From a virus, in the IMG/VR virus record IMGVR_UViG_3300046697_000117, positions 1-33,971 of that record: a stretch of 33,971 nucleotides of DNA, one strand, 5' to 3'. The position numbers and the translations under genes were made by a program. The notes beneath the pieces were generated by a model that worked only from the letters and a program-made list of their open reading frames with translations, searched no databases and had not been told where the DNA came from. Positions 6,314-15,042 of the stretch are shown here, one piece after another; positions within the stretch are counted from its first letter, which is position 1, and every line of letters starts with the position of its first letter.

Positions 6314-9061
6314 TCAGTACCTCCCGTATACGTCTTCCCTGGTGTATTCCCAGGTGCCGCTTATCATGACAGGCTCAAGGCCTATGGTCTCTCCCGTAGT
6401 CGAGGCTTTCGCCTCGAACGAATGAAAAACGGCTTCCATCTTTGAAGGGTCGGCCATGACCGGCGAATATACCCGAGCCTTGCCATATTGCGTGCTCTGG
6501 TCGAGTTGGCGAACCTGTATTGCCGTGAGACTTGTATCTCCGTACCAGTTGAATGTGACAGTCGAAGCCGATTGTTTCGGTTTTGCCACGAGCTTCACAT
6601 GACGCACCGCGACGACCGCCATGCCGTTCTTTGCGAGGGGCGTGTCGCCGGTCCTCATGGTATAATCGATAGGATTGCCGTCCATCGTCGTGCCTTTTTC
6701 CAAGCATTCTATTGAGCCGTCAGACGTTCCCGCATAACAATAACTAAACCCGTTGCCGTCCTTTGTTATCCACCCGCAGTTGAGGGCCTTTCCTTCCCCT
6801 CTGTCGGCCTGCCACCACTTCTTTTTATTCACGTCATAGACCCACTCCATGCCGTCAAAAAGCAGATGCCATTCTCTGAAAACAGCGTCATAGAAGGCAG
6901 AGGCAAGCGCCATTGTCGCCGGGGCTACATAGTAGCTGCTGCCAGGGTCCCAGAAGCATTTTATGTCGGCCTCGATGGGGATTATCCCATTGCCGTCGAA
7001 CATAACCGGGCCGCCCGCGCTCACCCACGCGGCAATGTGTTTCGTCAGACCTGGTGCAAGTTCATACCCAGTGTCGCAGATCGTGAAGGTCTTGGGCGCG
7101 GTAATGCCCACGTTGGGCGCAATCGTGTAAATTACCCAGTTCGACGGGCTCGTGCCGTCCACAAGGTAGGTCTGGTAAGCTTTCACTATAATAAGATCGT
7201 CGTAGAGACTACCGCCGTATCTGCTGTAGAGTGCGCCAGCCGCGAGAATGGGCGTGTTGTCGCCAAAGTAAAAAGTAAGTGAATCTGACCCGTTGAAAAC
7301 ACAATTTGTATTTGCGGACGAACATAACGCTTCGTTCACTTGCCCTTGTGGGTTATTTATCAGCCAAAGGCGGTCTTGCCAGAGAATAGGCAGCACGTGG
7401 GGAAGAATAGGCGTTTGCACGGGAATACCCGCCACGTAATAAAGGTGCGGCCCCGCCACGACGAAAGTGTTAAGAGTGCTACTCGGGTTTACCCCGCCGC
7501 CAGTTATATACCAAGACGAAAATGTTCCGCTTCCAGTATAGCTCGTTATGTTGAGAACAATACTGGTTCCGCTTTGGTCCAACACAACGCCAGTTGCGGT
7601 TACAGTGGGGTTCGTGACGGCTGTCAAAGCAATGGCCGTTCCCACTTGATAGCCAGTTTCTCCAGTTGTAACGACATTAAGAGTCCCTAATACGCCGGGA
7701 AAAGTTCCACTGAAGACTATTTTGTAATAATAGAATGGACCCTCCCCTGTAATCATAGTCATGTGCTCTGAAGCCAAGGGAGGCGATATCCATGTTATAT
7801 TTCCGGCATAAGAAAACCCACTTGTACCATCGGATAACGTGGAAACTGCCACCCAGTCTGTTCCGTTCCAATAATAGGCTGCCAGGGTAAGACTCGTGGT
7901 AACAGTAGCAGACAGCGCTATTTTAATGCCGCACATTCTTTCAGAAAAGCCCGCATAGATAATCGTTGAGGCGGGCTGATTGCTGAAGTCGAGGAACGCA
8001 TACCCGCTGCTGGCATCACTCGCCGGAGGAACATTGTTTATAACAATTGATGCATAATCGGTGGAAGTCCCTGCGGCTGTTAACTCTATGAAAGACGCTA
8101 TCGACCGGTCTATCCCGTCCCAAATGTCCTTTATTGATTGGGGAGCCGCGCCCACCGAGCATGAGAAAATAGCCACCGGAGAAGGAGAAACGGCGCACGA
8201 TATTGTAATTTGATACCAATAAAGAAATTCGTTATTGACCATTGAGGCGGAATGAACGCTTTCTGTACTGGCAAAAGAGCTTAAACCGGTCTGCGCCAGG
8301 GTGACACCACCGACCGCAGTTCCATCAGACAAACTCGTAACCGCGTGCCATGCTCCATCAAAACCCTGGTACTTGATTCCCATTGTGGACGCCGTAGCGA
8401 AAGCAACGGAAATATAAAACTTAATGCCAGTGAGGGGCCGTACAGAACCCACATAGAAAATAGACGTATAACCGCTGCTCGACTTCCATTGGAGAGTCGC
8501 TACGTTATTTGAGTCGGCCAGGGAATTATTCACTTCTGCCGTGAAATTCAGATAACCCGTTTGAGCGGCGTTTGTGCAAAGAAAAGCGGCGCACCTGAAC
8601 TCATCGCCGCCCCATATCCAGTTTGTGACTCCGTCACAGGCGGCAAAAGCTCCATCGGGAGCCGTGGTCATTTCTATGGAACCATAATTCATGCCGGAAA
8701 GGAGTGCGCTGTAGGTGTCCGCGTTCGGCGGGGAGGACGTATTGTCTGAAACAACCAGCGTAGACGAAGATACCCCGTCCGTCACATGAGCGATATTATA
8801 ACTGAAGGCAGCAATAGGCAAATACTTGTTGAATTGCTGCCCGTCCGTGATCTTGTTTGCGGGTAGGGTGTTGCTGTTTATCTTAGTCATGCCGGAAATG
8901 CCCCGGATACCCTGAGAGGTATAGCGCATATTGACAAGCGCCTGAAAATCGGAGTCTCCTATCTTAATAGGGTCTTCCGCGCCGGGATGAATGAGCTTTC
9001 CGTTGAGCGGGTTATCAAAAGGCGCTTCCTTGATGTCTTTCGCGGTCTTGGGAGCTGCCAT
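6314..9061 (-). CDS. Large tail nozzle/stabilisation-like protein, 915 aa
   Basis: The N-terminus has LVNMRYTSQGIRGISGMTKI, which resembles the VNM...R-x-x-G-TK start of P22 gp10-like and T7 gp12-like (tail tubular B) nozzle proteins. The rest is almost all beta structure: Ser/Thr/Gly-rich with many aromatic residues and repeated YYWNG / FYYYKI / WYGDT elements, fitting a beta-propeller nozzle. At 915 residues it is longer than T7 gp12 (about 790) and about twice P22 gp10, so it may carry extra domains. It starts directly after the stop of the adaptor-like gene (TAGATG), with AGGAG 10 nt upstream. This adaptor-then-nozzle order is the usual podovirus order. Confidence 0.55.
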   Translation of the reverse strand: MAAPKTAKDIKEAPFDNPLNGKLIHPGAEDPIKIGDSDFQALVNMRYTSQGIRGISGMTKINSNTLPANKITDGQQFNKYLPIAAFSYNIAHVTDGVSSSTLVVSDNTSSPPNADTYSALLSGMNYGSIEMTTAPDGAFAACDGVTNWIWGGDEFRCAAFLCTNAAQTGYLNFTAEVNNSLADSNNVATLQWKSSSGYTSIFYVGSVRPLTGIKFYISVAFATASTMGIKYQGFDGAWHAVTSLSDGTAVGGVTLAQTGLSSFASTESVHSASMVNNEFLYWYQITISCAVSPSPVAIFSCSVGAAPQSIKDIWDGIDRSIASFIELTAAGTSTDYASIVINNVPPASDASSGYAFLDFSNQPASTIIYAGFSERMCGIKIALSATVTTSLTLAAYYWNGTDWVAVSTLSDGTSGFSYAGNITWISPPLASEHMTMITGEGPFYYYKIVFSGTFPGVLGTLNVVTTGETGYQVGTAIALTAVTNPTVTATGVVLDQSGTSIVLNITSYTGSGTFSSWYITGGGVNPSSTLNTFVVAGPHLYYVAGIPVQTPILPHVLPILWQDRLWLINNPQGQVNEALCSSANTNCVFNGSDSLTFYFGDNTPILAAGALYSRYGGSLYDDLIIVKAYQTYLVDGTSPSNWVIYTIAPNVGITAPKTFTICDTGYELAPGLTKHIAAWVSAGGPVMFDGNGIIPIEADIKCFWDPGSSYYVAPATMALASAFYDAVFREWHLLFDGMEWVYDVNKKKWWQADRGEGKALNCGWITKDGNGFSYCYAGTSDGSIECLEKGTTMDGNPIDYTMRTGDTPLAKNGMAVVAVRHVKLVAKPKQSASTVTFNWYGDTSLTAIQVRQLDQSTQYGKARVYSPVMADPSKMEAVFHSFEAKASTTGETIGLEPVMISGTWEYTREDVYGRY

Positions 9062-9982
9062 CTATCGGTAACTCCTATCATCGTAGGCGCGCTTTATCAT
9101 GTTCACCCGAAAGCCTATCCGGTTCATCCCTTTTTGCTGGTCCCTCACACCTTCCCGCACCTGAGCGTCCCAATACTTATAGAAGGCGTCGCCAAGTTGC
9201 GGCTCCATGTCCTGATACTTCGCAAGCCACGCTGCATAATAGACGAGGGCAAGGGCGTACTGAGAATCGAAGGGGTAAGAATCGTACGGCGCGTAAACTG
9301 GCGCGGGGCGCTTTATGTATGACGGGATGGTGACGGTGCACCCCGACGCCAGGGGGGGAGGGTCAAGAATAAGCTGTTTTCTGCCCTGCGGAACGATCAC
9401 ATAAGAATCGCCGATGTTCCACGAGCCCACATTGCCGCTGTCATCAAGAATCGCCGTGGCGAGAGTCGAGGAGGATGTGACCGCCGTGACGAGGCCGTAA
9501 TCTCCCGTGGTCGTGTTGTGGACGATATCCCCGGCGAAAGCCTTTCCAAAAGGCGCAGCGCTGTCAGTAAGGGCGGGGCCGGTGCTGCCCGCGCTGCCCG
9601 TAATGTTCGCCGCGGGGCCGGGCTTGTCGTTGTTCGTGAAGTTGAACGGCAAGGGGACCGCCTGCGTCTGGTTGCCATAAATTATCGCGGAATAGTCCCG
9701 GAAATAGATGCTGTTCGTGTTCGTTCCGTCATAGAACAGCACGAAATAGCGGTTATAGCTGTCCATGAGATTGAATTGAAGGAAGTCGGGGTTCATGTCA
9801 TAGGCGGCCTGGCCGGCAACAGTCGTAATGACCTGATTGCCGCTCATGCACCGCGTTTTCTTCACGAACTGCGTGGCAGCCTTCCAAAGATAGTCGTAGA
9901 GCGTCCGCAGGGGGAACGCCGAAGAAAGGCTGTTCTCCCTGAGCATCGTCATCAACATGCCCGTGAGATATGCGCCGTCCAT
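9062..9982 (-). CDS. Head-tail adaptor / tail tubular protein A-like
   Basis: A 306-residue protein with an N-terminal helical segment (TLYDYLWKAATQFVKKTRC), a beta-rich insert at residues 75-205, and a conserved helical C-terminus (LALVYYAAWLAKYQDMEPQ, FYKYWDAQVREGVRDQQKG). The P-x-Y-x-x-YD-YPFDSQYALALVYYAAWLAK arrangement matches T7 gp11-like/adaptor proteins, where a proline-rich strand is followed by two long helices. Its ATG overlaps the stop of the lysine-rich peptide gene (TAATG). The role would be to join the portal ring to the tail nozzle. Assignment rests on residue pattern and position. Confidence 0.55.
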   Translation of the reverse strand: MDGAYLTGMLMTMLRENSLSSAFPLRTLYDYLWKAATQFVKKTRCMSGNQVITTVAGQAAYDMNPDFLQFNLMDSYNRYFVLFYDGTNTNSIYFRDYSAIIYGNQTQAVPLPFNFTNNDKPGPAANITGSAGSTGPALTDSAAPFGKAFAGDIVHNTTTGDYGLVTAVTSSSTLATAILDDSGNVGSWNIGDSYVIVPQGRKQLILDPPPLASGCTVTIPSYIKRPAPVYAPYDSYPFDSQYALALVYYAAWLAKYQDMEPQLGDAFYKYWDAQVREGVRDQQKGMNRIGFRVNMIKRAYDDRSYR

Positions 9983-10071
9983 TATTTCTTAACCTTTGGC
10001 TTCTCCGCCTTCTTCACCTTCGACTTCTTGGTCTTTGATTTGGGGGGTTCGGGGCCAAAATGAGTTTTCAT
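9982..10071 (-). CDS. 29-residue lysine-rich peptide
   Basis: MKTHFGPEPPKSKTKKSK is followed by VKKAEKPKVKK and a TAA stop. Twelve of 29 residues are lysine, like a short histone-H1-type tail. It is real rather than chance: AGGAGG lies 5 nt before the ATG, the ATG overlaps the stop of the gene upstream (TGATG), and its stop overlaps the ATG of the adaptor gene (TAATG). A nucleic-acid-binding or capsid-packaged basic peptide is possible. No family is recognised. Confidence 0.6.
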   Translation of the reverse strand: MKTHFGPEPPKSKTKKSKVKKAEKPKVKK

Positions 10072-10649
10072 CAGTCCCTCCTAAGCCTTTCGAGGTTCGT
10101 GTCTTCATTTAAAGCCGCCCGCGAGAACTTCCATAGTTTCCCGGCGTCGATCTCGTTGATGAGGCCGCCGCTCCCCGATTTCTTGACTTTCATGCCATTT
10201 GTCAAAGCTACCTTGGCCAATTCACCGCTGATTTCGATACAGGGCGTCGACCAGTGCTCAACGATATCTTCCGGGTTGACAAGGCCCTTCGCCTCATCGG
10301 AACGCCGGTACATCACGTCCGAGAGCTTGCCGGAAAGCTCATCGATGATTGTAGAGAGCCTGTCCCTATTGGGCTTTAGGTTCTCTTTCGCCTCAAGAAT
10401 GGCTTCGAGGCGGTCTTTCATCTTCTTTATTTTCGCCCGCTTGATAGGGATATTCTGAGGCGGAATGTTGTCGGATTTGAGTTCTCGTTCCTCGTTCTCG
10501 ATGTTCGTGTTGAGAAAACGAAGCTGCGCCTTGAGATACCACGCGGGGTAAGATGATCCCACCGTGCCGGGGTTTTTCGTATTCATATCGGTCTCGGAAA
10601 AGAAGCGTATCTCGTCGTCTCCTTGGGGCGTTAACTTTGTTCGCGGCAT
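10071..10649 (-). CDS. Conserved-looking late protein of unknown function, 192 aa
   Basis: The protein is mainly helical. Residues 40-105 (AQLRFLNTNIENEERELKS, AKIKKMKDRLEAILEAKE) have coiled-coil character, followed by KPNRDRLSTIIDELSGKL. The C-terminal third is more compact (PCIEISGELAKVALTNGMK). No catalytic motif or signal peptide is visible. A strong AAGGAGGAGTT precedes the ATG at 10649. It lies between the capsid genes and the tail adaptor, the position of head-completion proteins in podoviruses, but sequence does not confirm that. Confidence 0.6.
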   Translation of the reverse strand: MPRTKLTPQGDDEIRFFSETDMNTKNPGTVGSSYPAWYLKAQLRFLNTNIENEERELKSDNIPPQNIPIKRAKIKKMKDRLEAILEAKENLKPNRDRLSTIIDELSGKLSDVMYRRSDEAKGLVNPEDIVEHWSTPCIEISGELAKVALTNGMKVKKSGSGGLINEIDAGKLWKFSRAALNEDTNLERLRRD

Positions 10650-10658
10650 AACTCCTCC

Positions 10659-10901
10659 TTATTTTATTCCCGTTGTTGCTTTTGCGGCATCCGCCCTGGC
10701 CTCTTCGTCTGATTTTACGGCGGCATCCGCTCTGGCTTTTGCTTCTAAATCGGCTTTAGTTTTTGCATCCGCCCTGGCCCTTGCTTCTGCTATGGCTTTC
10801 GCTTCTGCTATGGCCTTTTCATTTACCGACTTCAACATCGATCCACACGTAGGGCATTCTCCCGAAGCGTTGATCTCTACATCACACTTATGACAATACA
10901 T
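10659..10901 (-). CDS. Zinc-ribbon protein with Ala/Lys-rich coiled-coil tail, 80 aa
   Basis: The N-terminus MYCHKCDVEINASGECPTCG holds two CxxC pairs 8 residues apart, a zinc ribbon. From residue 24 the protein is a repetitive charged helix made of A-x-A-x-A-x-A units (AIAEAKAIAEARARADAKTK, then ADLEAKARADAAVKSD) with almost no other residues. It ends in KATTGIK. GGGAGA precedes the ATG, just 3' of a stable hairpin. Ribbon plus long alanine helix suggests a small structural or bridging protein. No known family is recalled. Confidence 0.6.
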   Translation of the reverse strand: MYCHKCDVEINASGECPTCGSMLKSVNEKAIAEAKAIAEARARADAKTKADLEAKARADAAVKSDEEARADAAKATTGIK

Positions 10902-10914
10902 AATTTTCTCCCAT

Positions 10915-10932
10915 GGGGGGCCGAAGCCCCCC
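10915..10932 (-). promoter_or_regulatory. Very stable cUUCGg hairpin between capsid-region genes
   Basis: On the minus strand the 18-nt sequence is GGGGGGC, loop TTCG, GCCCCCC: a perfect 7-bp stem closed by C-G around a UUCG tetraloop. No U-tract follows on the minus strand, so it is not a canonical terminator. An mRNA-stabilising or processing hairpin at the 3' side of the beta-helix gene is more likely. The ribosome site of the next gene starts about 8 nt after it. Confidence 0.6.
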
Positions 10933-10940
10933 GAATTTCT

Positions 10941-11924
10941 TTACGCTGCTTTGACGCCCTTGCCTGAGGTCAGACCTGTTGCCACGGCGCCGATAACATA
11001 GACCCTGTTATTCGTGGTATCAGGAGCGTTGAAGCCGACATACCCGCAGCAATTAAGGACCACGACGCCGTTGTTCGGCGCGGTGCCTACCACAAGATAT
11101 GCAGGCGGGCTTGAGTCGAGCGCCCCGGCCTTGTAGTTGACGAAGAGGCAGTTGTTGAAATAGACAGGCCTCGTAATGCTGTCGCCCGCACCGACGTGGA
11201 GTATCGCCCCAGAAGTGGCGGCTGACGTGCTGTAATACGACAATACGGTGCACTGATCGAAGGTTACTCTTTCAACGCCGCTTTGGAAATTGATGACGCC
11301 ATTAATTGTCGCGCCGCCAGCCTGGTCTACTGTATCGGTTCCTATGACGCATTTACGAAAAGTGGTTTCCTGAGAACCTACAAGAGACAGAGAGTTTGCC
11401 CCTTGCGTTTGCGCTGGGGTCGCGCTTCCCGCCCCGACGATCTGACAGTTTTCAAAATAATTCCGATACCCGGTGACGATTACCCCGCCAAGCGCGGCGG
11501 CATCGGTCCCGAAGTTACCGACATTTAGGTTGTAGAAGGAATTATTGATTCCTGTCACGTTCATTAGCGAAGGCAGATTAGTGGACGTGCTTTTGTTCGT
11601 AATGCGAGATCTCTGCCCGATCATCGTGGGAGCGCACACGCCATAGACCGTGATGCCGTTCTTGGCCCAAGTGAGCGATGCCGTGAGATACGAAGACGTG
11701 GCGGCTGTCGTGCTGCCGTAAGACCAGACCACAACCCCGTCTCCCGTGCCGTCGCCGCAGAGATTATATGCCGTGGCAAGACTATCGACAGGGCTATCGA
11801 TTTTGCCGCTGTTATCGGATTTCCCAAGATTGGGGTTTACGTGATAATATTCGCCCATGATAGGGGGAAGCCCTACCGGAGCGCCGAAACTCGTAATGCC
11901 GTAGGGAAAGTGAGAATATCCCAT
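10941..11924 (-). CDS. Right-handed beta-helix virion protein, 327 aa
   Basis: Residues about 90-300 have the repeating turn pattern of a parallel beta-helix, with asparagine/cysteine ladders (SFYNLNVGNFG, NYFENCQIVGAG, TTFRKCVIGTD, VTFDQCTVLSY, VYFNNCLFVNY, VVVLNCCGYVG). The N-terminal part (GEYYHVNPNLGKSDNSG and SPVDSLATAYN) is a short entry motif also seen in phage structural proteins. AAGGAGACATAAGA precedes the ATG at 11924. It follows the major capsid gene by about 65 nt. I infer a capsid decoration or capsid-borne adhesin. A catalytic lyase role is not supported, because no conserved acidic cluster is obvious. Confidence 0.6.
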   Translation of the reverse strand: MGYSHFPYGITSFGAPVGLPPIMGEYYHVNPNLGKSDNSGKIDSPVDSLATAYNLCGDGTGDGVVVWSYGSTTAATSSYLTASLTWAKNGITVYGVCAPTMIGQRSRITNKSTSTNLPSLMNVTGINNSFYNLNVGNFGTDAAALGGVIVTGYRNYFENCQIVGAGSATPAQTQGANSLSLVGSQETTFRKCVIGTDTVDQAGGATINGVINFQSGVERVTFDQCTVLSYYSTSAATSGAILHVGAGDSITRPVYFNNCLFVNYKAGALDSSPPAYLVVGTAPNNGVVVLNCCGYVGFNAPDTTNNRVYVIGAVATGLTSGKGVKAA

Positions 11925-11989
11925 TCTTATGTCTCCTTTTTGTAGGGCCGGTTTCGCTCCTCACTATTCCCGGCCCCTGATTTTCTTAC

Positions 11990-12943
11990 CTACGTCACTT
12001 GATTTCCGTAGCCGAATCTCCAATTATCCCATCCCGCGCCGAACCTTGCATAGACGGAATGCTTGGTCATGAAGTTCTCAAAGTCGACCGTCATGTGATA
12101 CTCGCGGGCGATCCTGTTCAGCCAGTAAAGGTGTTTCTTCATCTGGCGGGAGTCGACCATGTACCACGACTTCGTGCTGTAATCGTCCAGGCGAAGCCAA
12201 GGAATAACCTTGAACCGCTTGTACTGCGTGTTGATTCTGCGATCTCCACTGTTGGGGTCCATGCTGGACGTTGCCCCACTCCGGGGATCGTAGCCGACGA
12301 TCTCGCAAGCCGTATCATAGAGGGCGTCCGGCACGATAATTGTGTCGGGATCGATTTCAATACGCTGTCCTATGCTGCCCCGGAACCGCCTCATGGTGAG
12401 GTAGGTGGCCGCAACGTTGCTTTTGGAGAGCGCCGCAGTGCCATTGTTCGTAAAGCCGGACGTGTACTGAGCCGACGCGCCTGACTTCTCCGTATGCGCG
12501 CCGAAAAGCGCTACGCCCTCTTCCGAATACTGGAAGGTAAAGGCGTTGCTCCACCCGTTTACGAAGGTCTCAACGGCATACCGCTCGCGAGTCCGTACGA
12601 GAGCTTCACCGAGCCCTTCCACCCAGGATTCCATAACGTTGTACTTCTTGTCGTCGTGAAGCTTCCTTTCCATCTGGATGCCCGCCGCAAACTCTTTGGG
12701 CTCGATGCGAGTAAGCCATTCGGGAGAGACGCCCAAATAATCGAGGACGCCGGTAAACTCCGGCACATCGGGAATAGACGAGATGCCGAAGAATTCCTCC
12801 CAAGCGCTATCGCTTCCTATGACGTTGTAAATCTGCGGAACCATCTCGTTTAGTTCCGAGAAAGGCCGCTCCCATGCCTTGCGGAGCCTCTTGTCGAGGA
12901 GCCGCATGTATTGTTCGGAAAGTATCGGGCTCATTGCTGGCAT
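11990..12943 (-). CDS. Major capsid protein (HK97-type, gpT-like)
   Basis: A 317-residue protein with a helical N-terminus (SPILSEQYMRLLDKRLRKAW), then EWLTRIEPKEFAAGIQMERK and DDKKYNVMESWVEGLGEALVRTRERYAVETF, as in Mu gpT-like major head subunits. It continues with FGAHTEKSGASAQYTSGFTN and NVAATYLTMRRFRGSIGQRIEIDPDTIIVPDALYDTA, which is the P-domain/loop order of HK97-fold capsids. The C-terminus WDNWRFGYGNQVT is typical. It lies downstream of the scaffold and decoration-like genes. The start ATG has AAGGAGACAAGACA upstream. Confidence 0.75.
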   Translation of the reverse strand: MPAMSPILSEQYMRLLDKRLRKAWERPFSELNEMVPQIYNVIGSDSAWEEFFGISSIPDVPEFTGVLDYLGVSPEWLTRIEPKEFAAGIQMERKLHDDKKYNVMESWVEGLGEALVRTRERYAVETFVNGWSNAFTFQYSEEGVALFGAHTEKSGASAQYTSGFTNNGTAALSKSNVAATYLTMRRFRGSIGQRIEIDPDTIIVPDALYDTACEIVGYDPRSGATSSMDPNSGDRRINTQYKRFKVIPWLRLDDYSTKSWYMVDSRQMKKHLYWLNRIAREYHMTVDFENFMTKHSVYARFGAGWDNWRFGYGNQVT

Positions 12944-12955
12944 TGTCTTGTCTCC

Positions 12956-13798
12956 TTATGCTCTTGCGTTGCAGAAATGATCAGCGTTGAATCTAAAGTA
13001 CACCGCTTCCTGCCCGGCGATTCTGAGGTCGAGCCTCAAGATGTCGATGACGTAGTAGCTGCTCGCGTAGTCGCCCGCTGCGTCCACAAACATAGCCTTG
13101 CTGTCGAACTGCGCCTCACACGTCCCCACTTCTTTCAGGGGCGCAAAAGCGTATGTATCGCCTATGGCGACGGTGAAAGGCCAGTAGACATGAAAAGTGT
13201 GCGCGGTCGTGCTCGCGTCATAGGCTTGCCGTTGAAGCCCCGCGTTGGCCCCGGACCGGCACATCCACGTATGGTTATATGCGGTAGGGGTCTGAGCAAG
13301 GGCGGCAGAGGTCGTGAACCCCAGGCCGGCCGTCGCGTTGACCGCGCTTGCCGTGTAAACCGTGGGCGCCGTTCCCCAGGTGCTTTGAAAGATGGGGGCT
13401 TTGATGACCGTCGAAGGGCCGATGAGGGCGACCCTCAAAAACAGCCGGGGGTCGTTCTTCGGATAGGTGCCTTCAACGAGCCTCCAATCTCTCGCCTTCT
13501 GTAACGCCCCGGTATTGACGGATGTTCCATATTCCAGGCCCGAGCTATAAGAAAGGCCGGTAGATGCGCCGTCGAAGCTCTTAGTGTAGTTGTTGGTGCC
13601 GACGATAACGCCAAAGGGAACTATTTTCCCCGTGGTGTCTACCGCGCCGGCTGCTGCGACCATCGTGCTTAGTCCGTCCGTCCCTATCGTGTTCGAGCCG
13701 GTCTTGCTGCTCACGAGTTGGCCGATTTCAAAGGTCGTGACTGCGGTGTAATCCGCGGGCGCCCAAATAACGTCTATGGGGTGTCTCACTACTTCCAT
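12956..13798 (-). CDS. Capsid-associated/decoration-like virion protein, 280 aa
   Basis: A beta-rich Ala/Thr/Ser/Gly-rich protein. The start (MEVVRHPIDVIWAPADYTAV, then FEIGQLVSSKTG) resembles a small beta-barrel head protein, with GDTYAFAPLKEVGTCEAQF near the end. The start has GGAGGACACCA upstream of ATG. It precedes the major capsid gene by 12 nt, the usual place of a decoration protein in such operons. No enzymatic motif is visible. The assignment is positional and compositional. Confidence 0.5.
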   Translation of the reverse strand: MEVVRHPIDVIWAPADYTAVTTFEIGQLVSSKTGSNTIGTDGLSTMVAAAGAVDTTGKIVPFGVIVGTNNYTKSFDGASTGLSYSSGLEYGTSVNTGALQKARDWRLVEGTYPKNDPRLFLRVALIGPSTVIKAPIFQSTWGTAPTVYTASAVNATAGLGFTTSAALAQTPTAYNHTWMCRSGANAGLQRQAYDASTTAHTFHVYWPFTVAIGDTYAFAPLKEVGTCEAQFDSKAMFVDAAGDYASSYYVIDILRLDLRIAGQEAVYFRFNADHFCNARA

Positions 13799-13856
13799 TG
13801 GTGTCCTCCAAGTCTCAAAATTCCCCGGTTGCGTGAGTCTCCGGGGGTGCTACCGA

Positions 13857-14237
13857 TCAGAAATTCGTCAAGCCGCACATGGGGCAGCCTTGAGCGGCTA
13901 TAGATTCCCGGGGCGTATAATAATCCGTCACCCCTTCTTCGACCGCCGTTCCTATGACCCCAAGCCCGCCAAAAAAATCAAGCGTGGCCTGCGAATAACT
14001 CGCGTTGTCGTACCCTTCCATCCCTGGTGCATCCGTGTAGGGAACGGGGAAGTCGAGAAGCACTATCCCGGTCCTGTCGGGGTTGCCAAGACTCTTTGTC
14101 GTATCCACGATGAACCCGCAACGCCAGCAGCGGATGTATTTTCCGGTATCGTCATCGACGCCCCACACCTTAATACGTCTTTTCTGGCGCACGGCGGGGG
14201 ATCGAAGATATTTCCGGTATCTGCTGGTGTCGCCCAT
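13857..14237 (-). CDS. CxxC zinc-binding late protein of unknown function, 126 aa
   Basis: Two cysteine pairs lie far apart: CWRC at about residue 38 and CPMC near the C-terminus (AQGCPMCGLTNF). They could form one zinc site bridging the ends. The N-terminus is basic (SRYRKYLRSPAVRQKRRIKVW). The middle is beta-rich with several proline/tyrosine turns. AAAGGGATGTAGCG precedes the ATG. It sits between the scaffold and the decoration-like gene. No family is recognised. Confidence 0.6.
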   Translation of the reverse strand: MGDTSRYRKYLRSPAVRQKRRIKVWGVDDDTGKYIRCWRCGFIVDTTKSLGNPDRTGIVLLDFPVPYTDAPGMEGYDNASYSQATLDFFGGLGVIGTAVEEGVTDYYTPRESIAAQGCPMCGLTNF

Positions 14238-14239
14238 CG

Positions 14240-15031
14240 CTACATCCCTTTGCGGCCAAACATGAACGTCGCCGGGCCCTCCATTGCTTCCTTGATCTCT
14301 GCGTCGGTCAAGCCGCTGTTTTTCAGAAGGGCTTGCGCATGTTCGTCAAACTGATAAGTCGGCTGTTCCGTCGCCTTATCTCGGTTATTCACGGTTATTC
14401 CAGTGGGCAGGTCGGTCTTCGTTTCGGAAAGACGCGGGGTTGGCTTCCCGGCCTTCTGCATGAAGACATGCGCTTTCGCGTTGGCGAAGTTGATCTTCGC
14501 GTCGGCGCTGGCATTGCCCGTGGGCCTCTGGTTAAACTCGTTATGCCCGTTGTTGGACAGCATCGTCTCGAAGATTTCGGGAAAGACTTCTTTGTCGACC
14601 GTCGCCACAAGCTGCGCGAGGCTCGCCTCATAGGACTGCTGATAAACCGCGTTGGCCTCGGTAATCTGCCATTGTTTCGCTTGCTCACGCTTTGTGAGCA
14701 CTTCGTCGAGGTTCTTGCTGGTGACAAACGTCTCTTCGTCGTCCTCGACAACGGGCTCTTCGACGGCAGGCTTCACACCCTTCAACTTCTCATTCTCCGC
14801 AACCAGGGCGTCTATACGCTCCTGAAACGCCTTAAATTCGGGGTTGACAACGGGCGGCTCTTCGGTCTTCGCTTCGACGGCAGGCTCTTCCTTCTTCTCT
14901 TCGACCGGTTTTACTTCGTCCTTTCCTGAGATAGCGGCATAGGCGGCTTCAAGCTGTTCGTCCGTGACCATATCGTCATCCTGCGGAACAGTCTCTTCCT
15001 GCTTATCCACTGTCTTTTCGAGTTCTTCCAT
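14240..15031 (-). CDS. Capsid scaffolding protein
   Basis: A 263-residue acidic helical protein. Residues 1-85 are Glu/Lys/Pro-rich (VKPVEEKKEEPAVEAKTEEP), and a coiled coil follows (FKAFQERIDALVAENEKLKG). A helical C-terminal half ends in a basic tip (ATFMFGRKGM) that could bind the coat protein. This composition and the position between portal and capsid genes are typical of phage scaffolds. I chose the ATG at 15031 (AGGAGGCAGTC upstream). An upstream in-frame codon would extend the protein across a terminator-like hairpin and is unlikely. Confidence 0.7.
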   Translation of the reverse strand: MEELEKTVDKQEETVPQDDDMVTDEQLEAAYAAISGKDEVKPVEEKKEEPAVEAKTEEPPVVNPEFKAFQERIDALVAENEKLKGVKPAVEEPVVEDDEETFVTSKNLDEVLTKREQAKQWQITEANAVYQQSYEASLAQLVATVDKEVFPEIFETMLSNNGHNEFNQRPTGNASADAKINFANAKAHVFMQKAGKPTPRLSETKTDLPTGITVNNRDKATEQPTYQFDEHAQALLKNSGLTDAEIKEAMEGPATFMFGRKGM

Positions 15032-15042
15032 GACTGCCTCCT

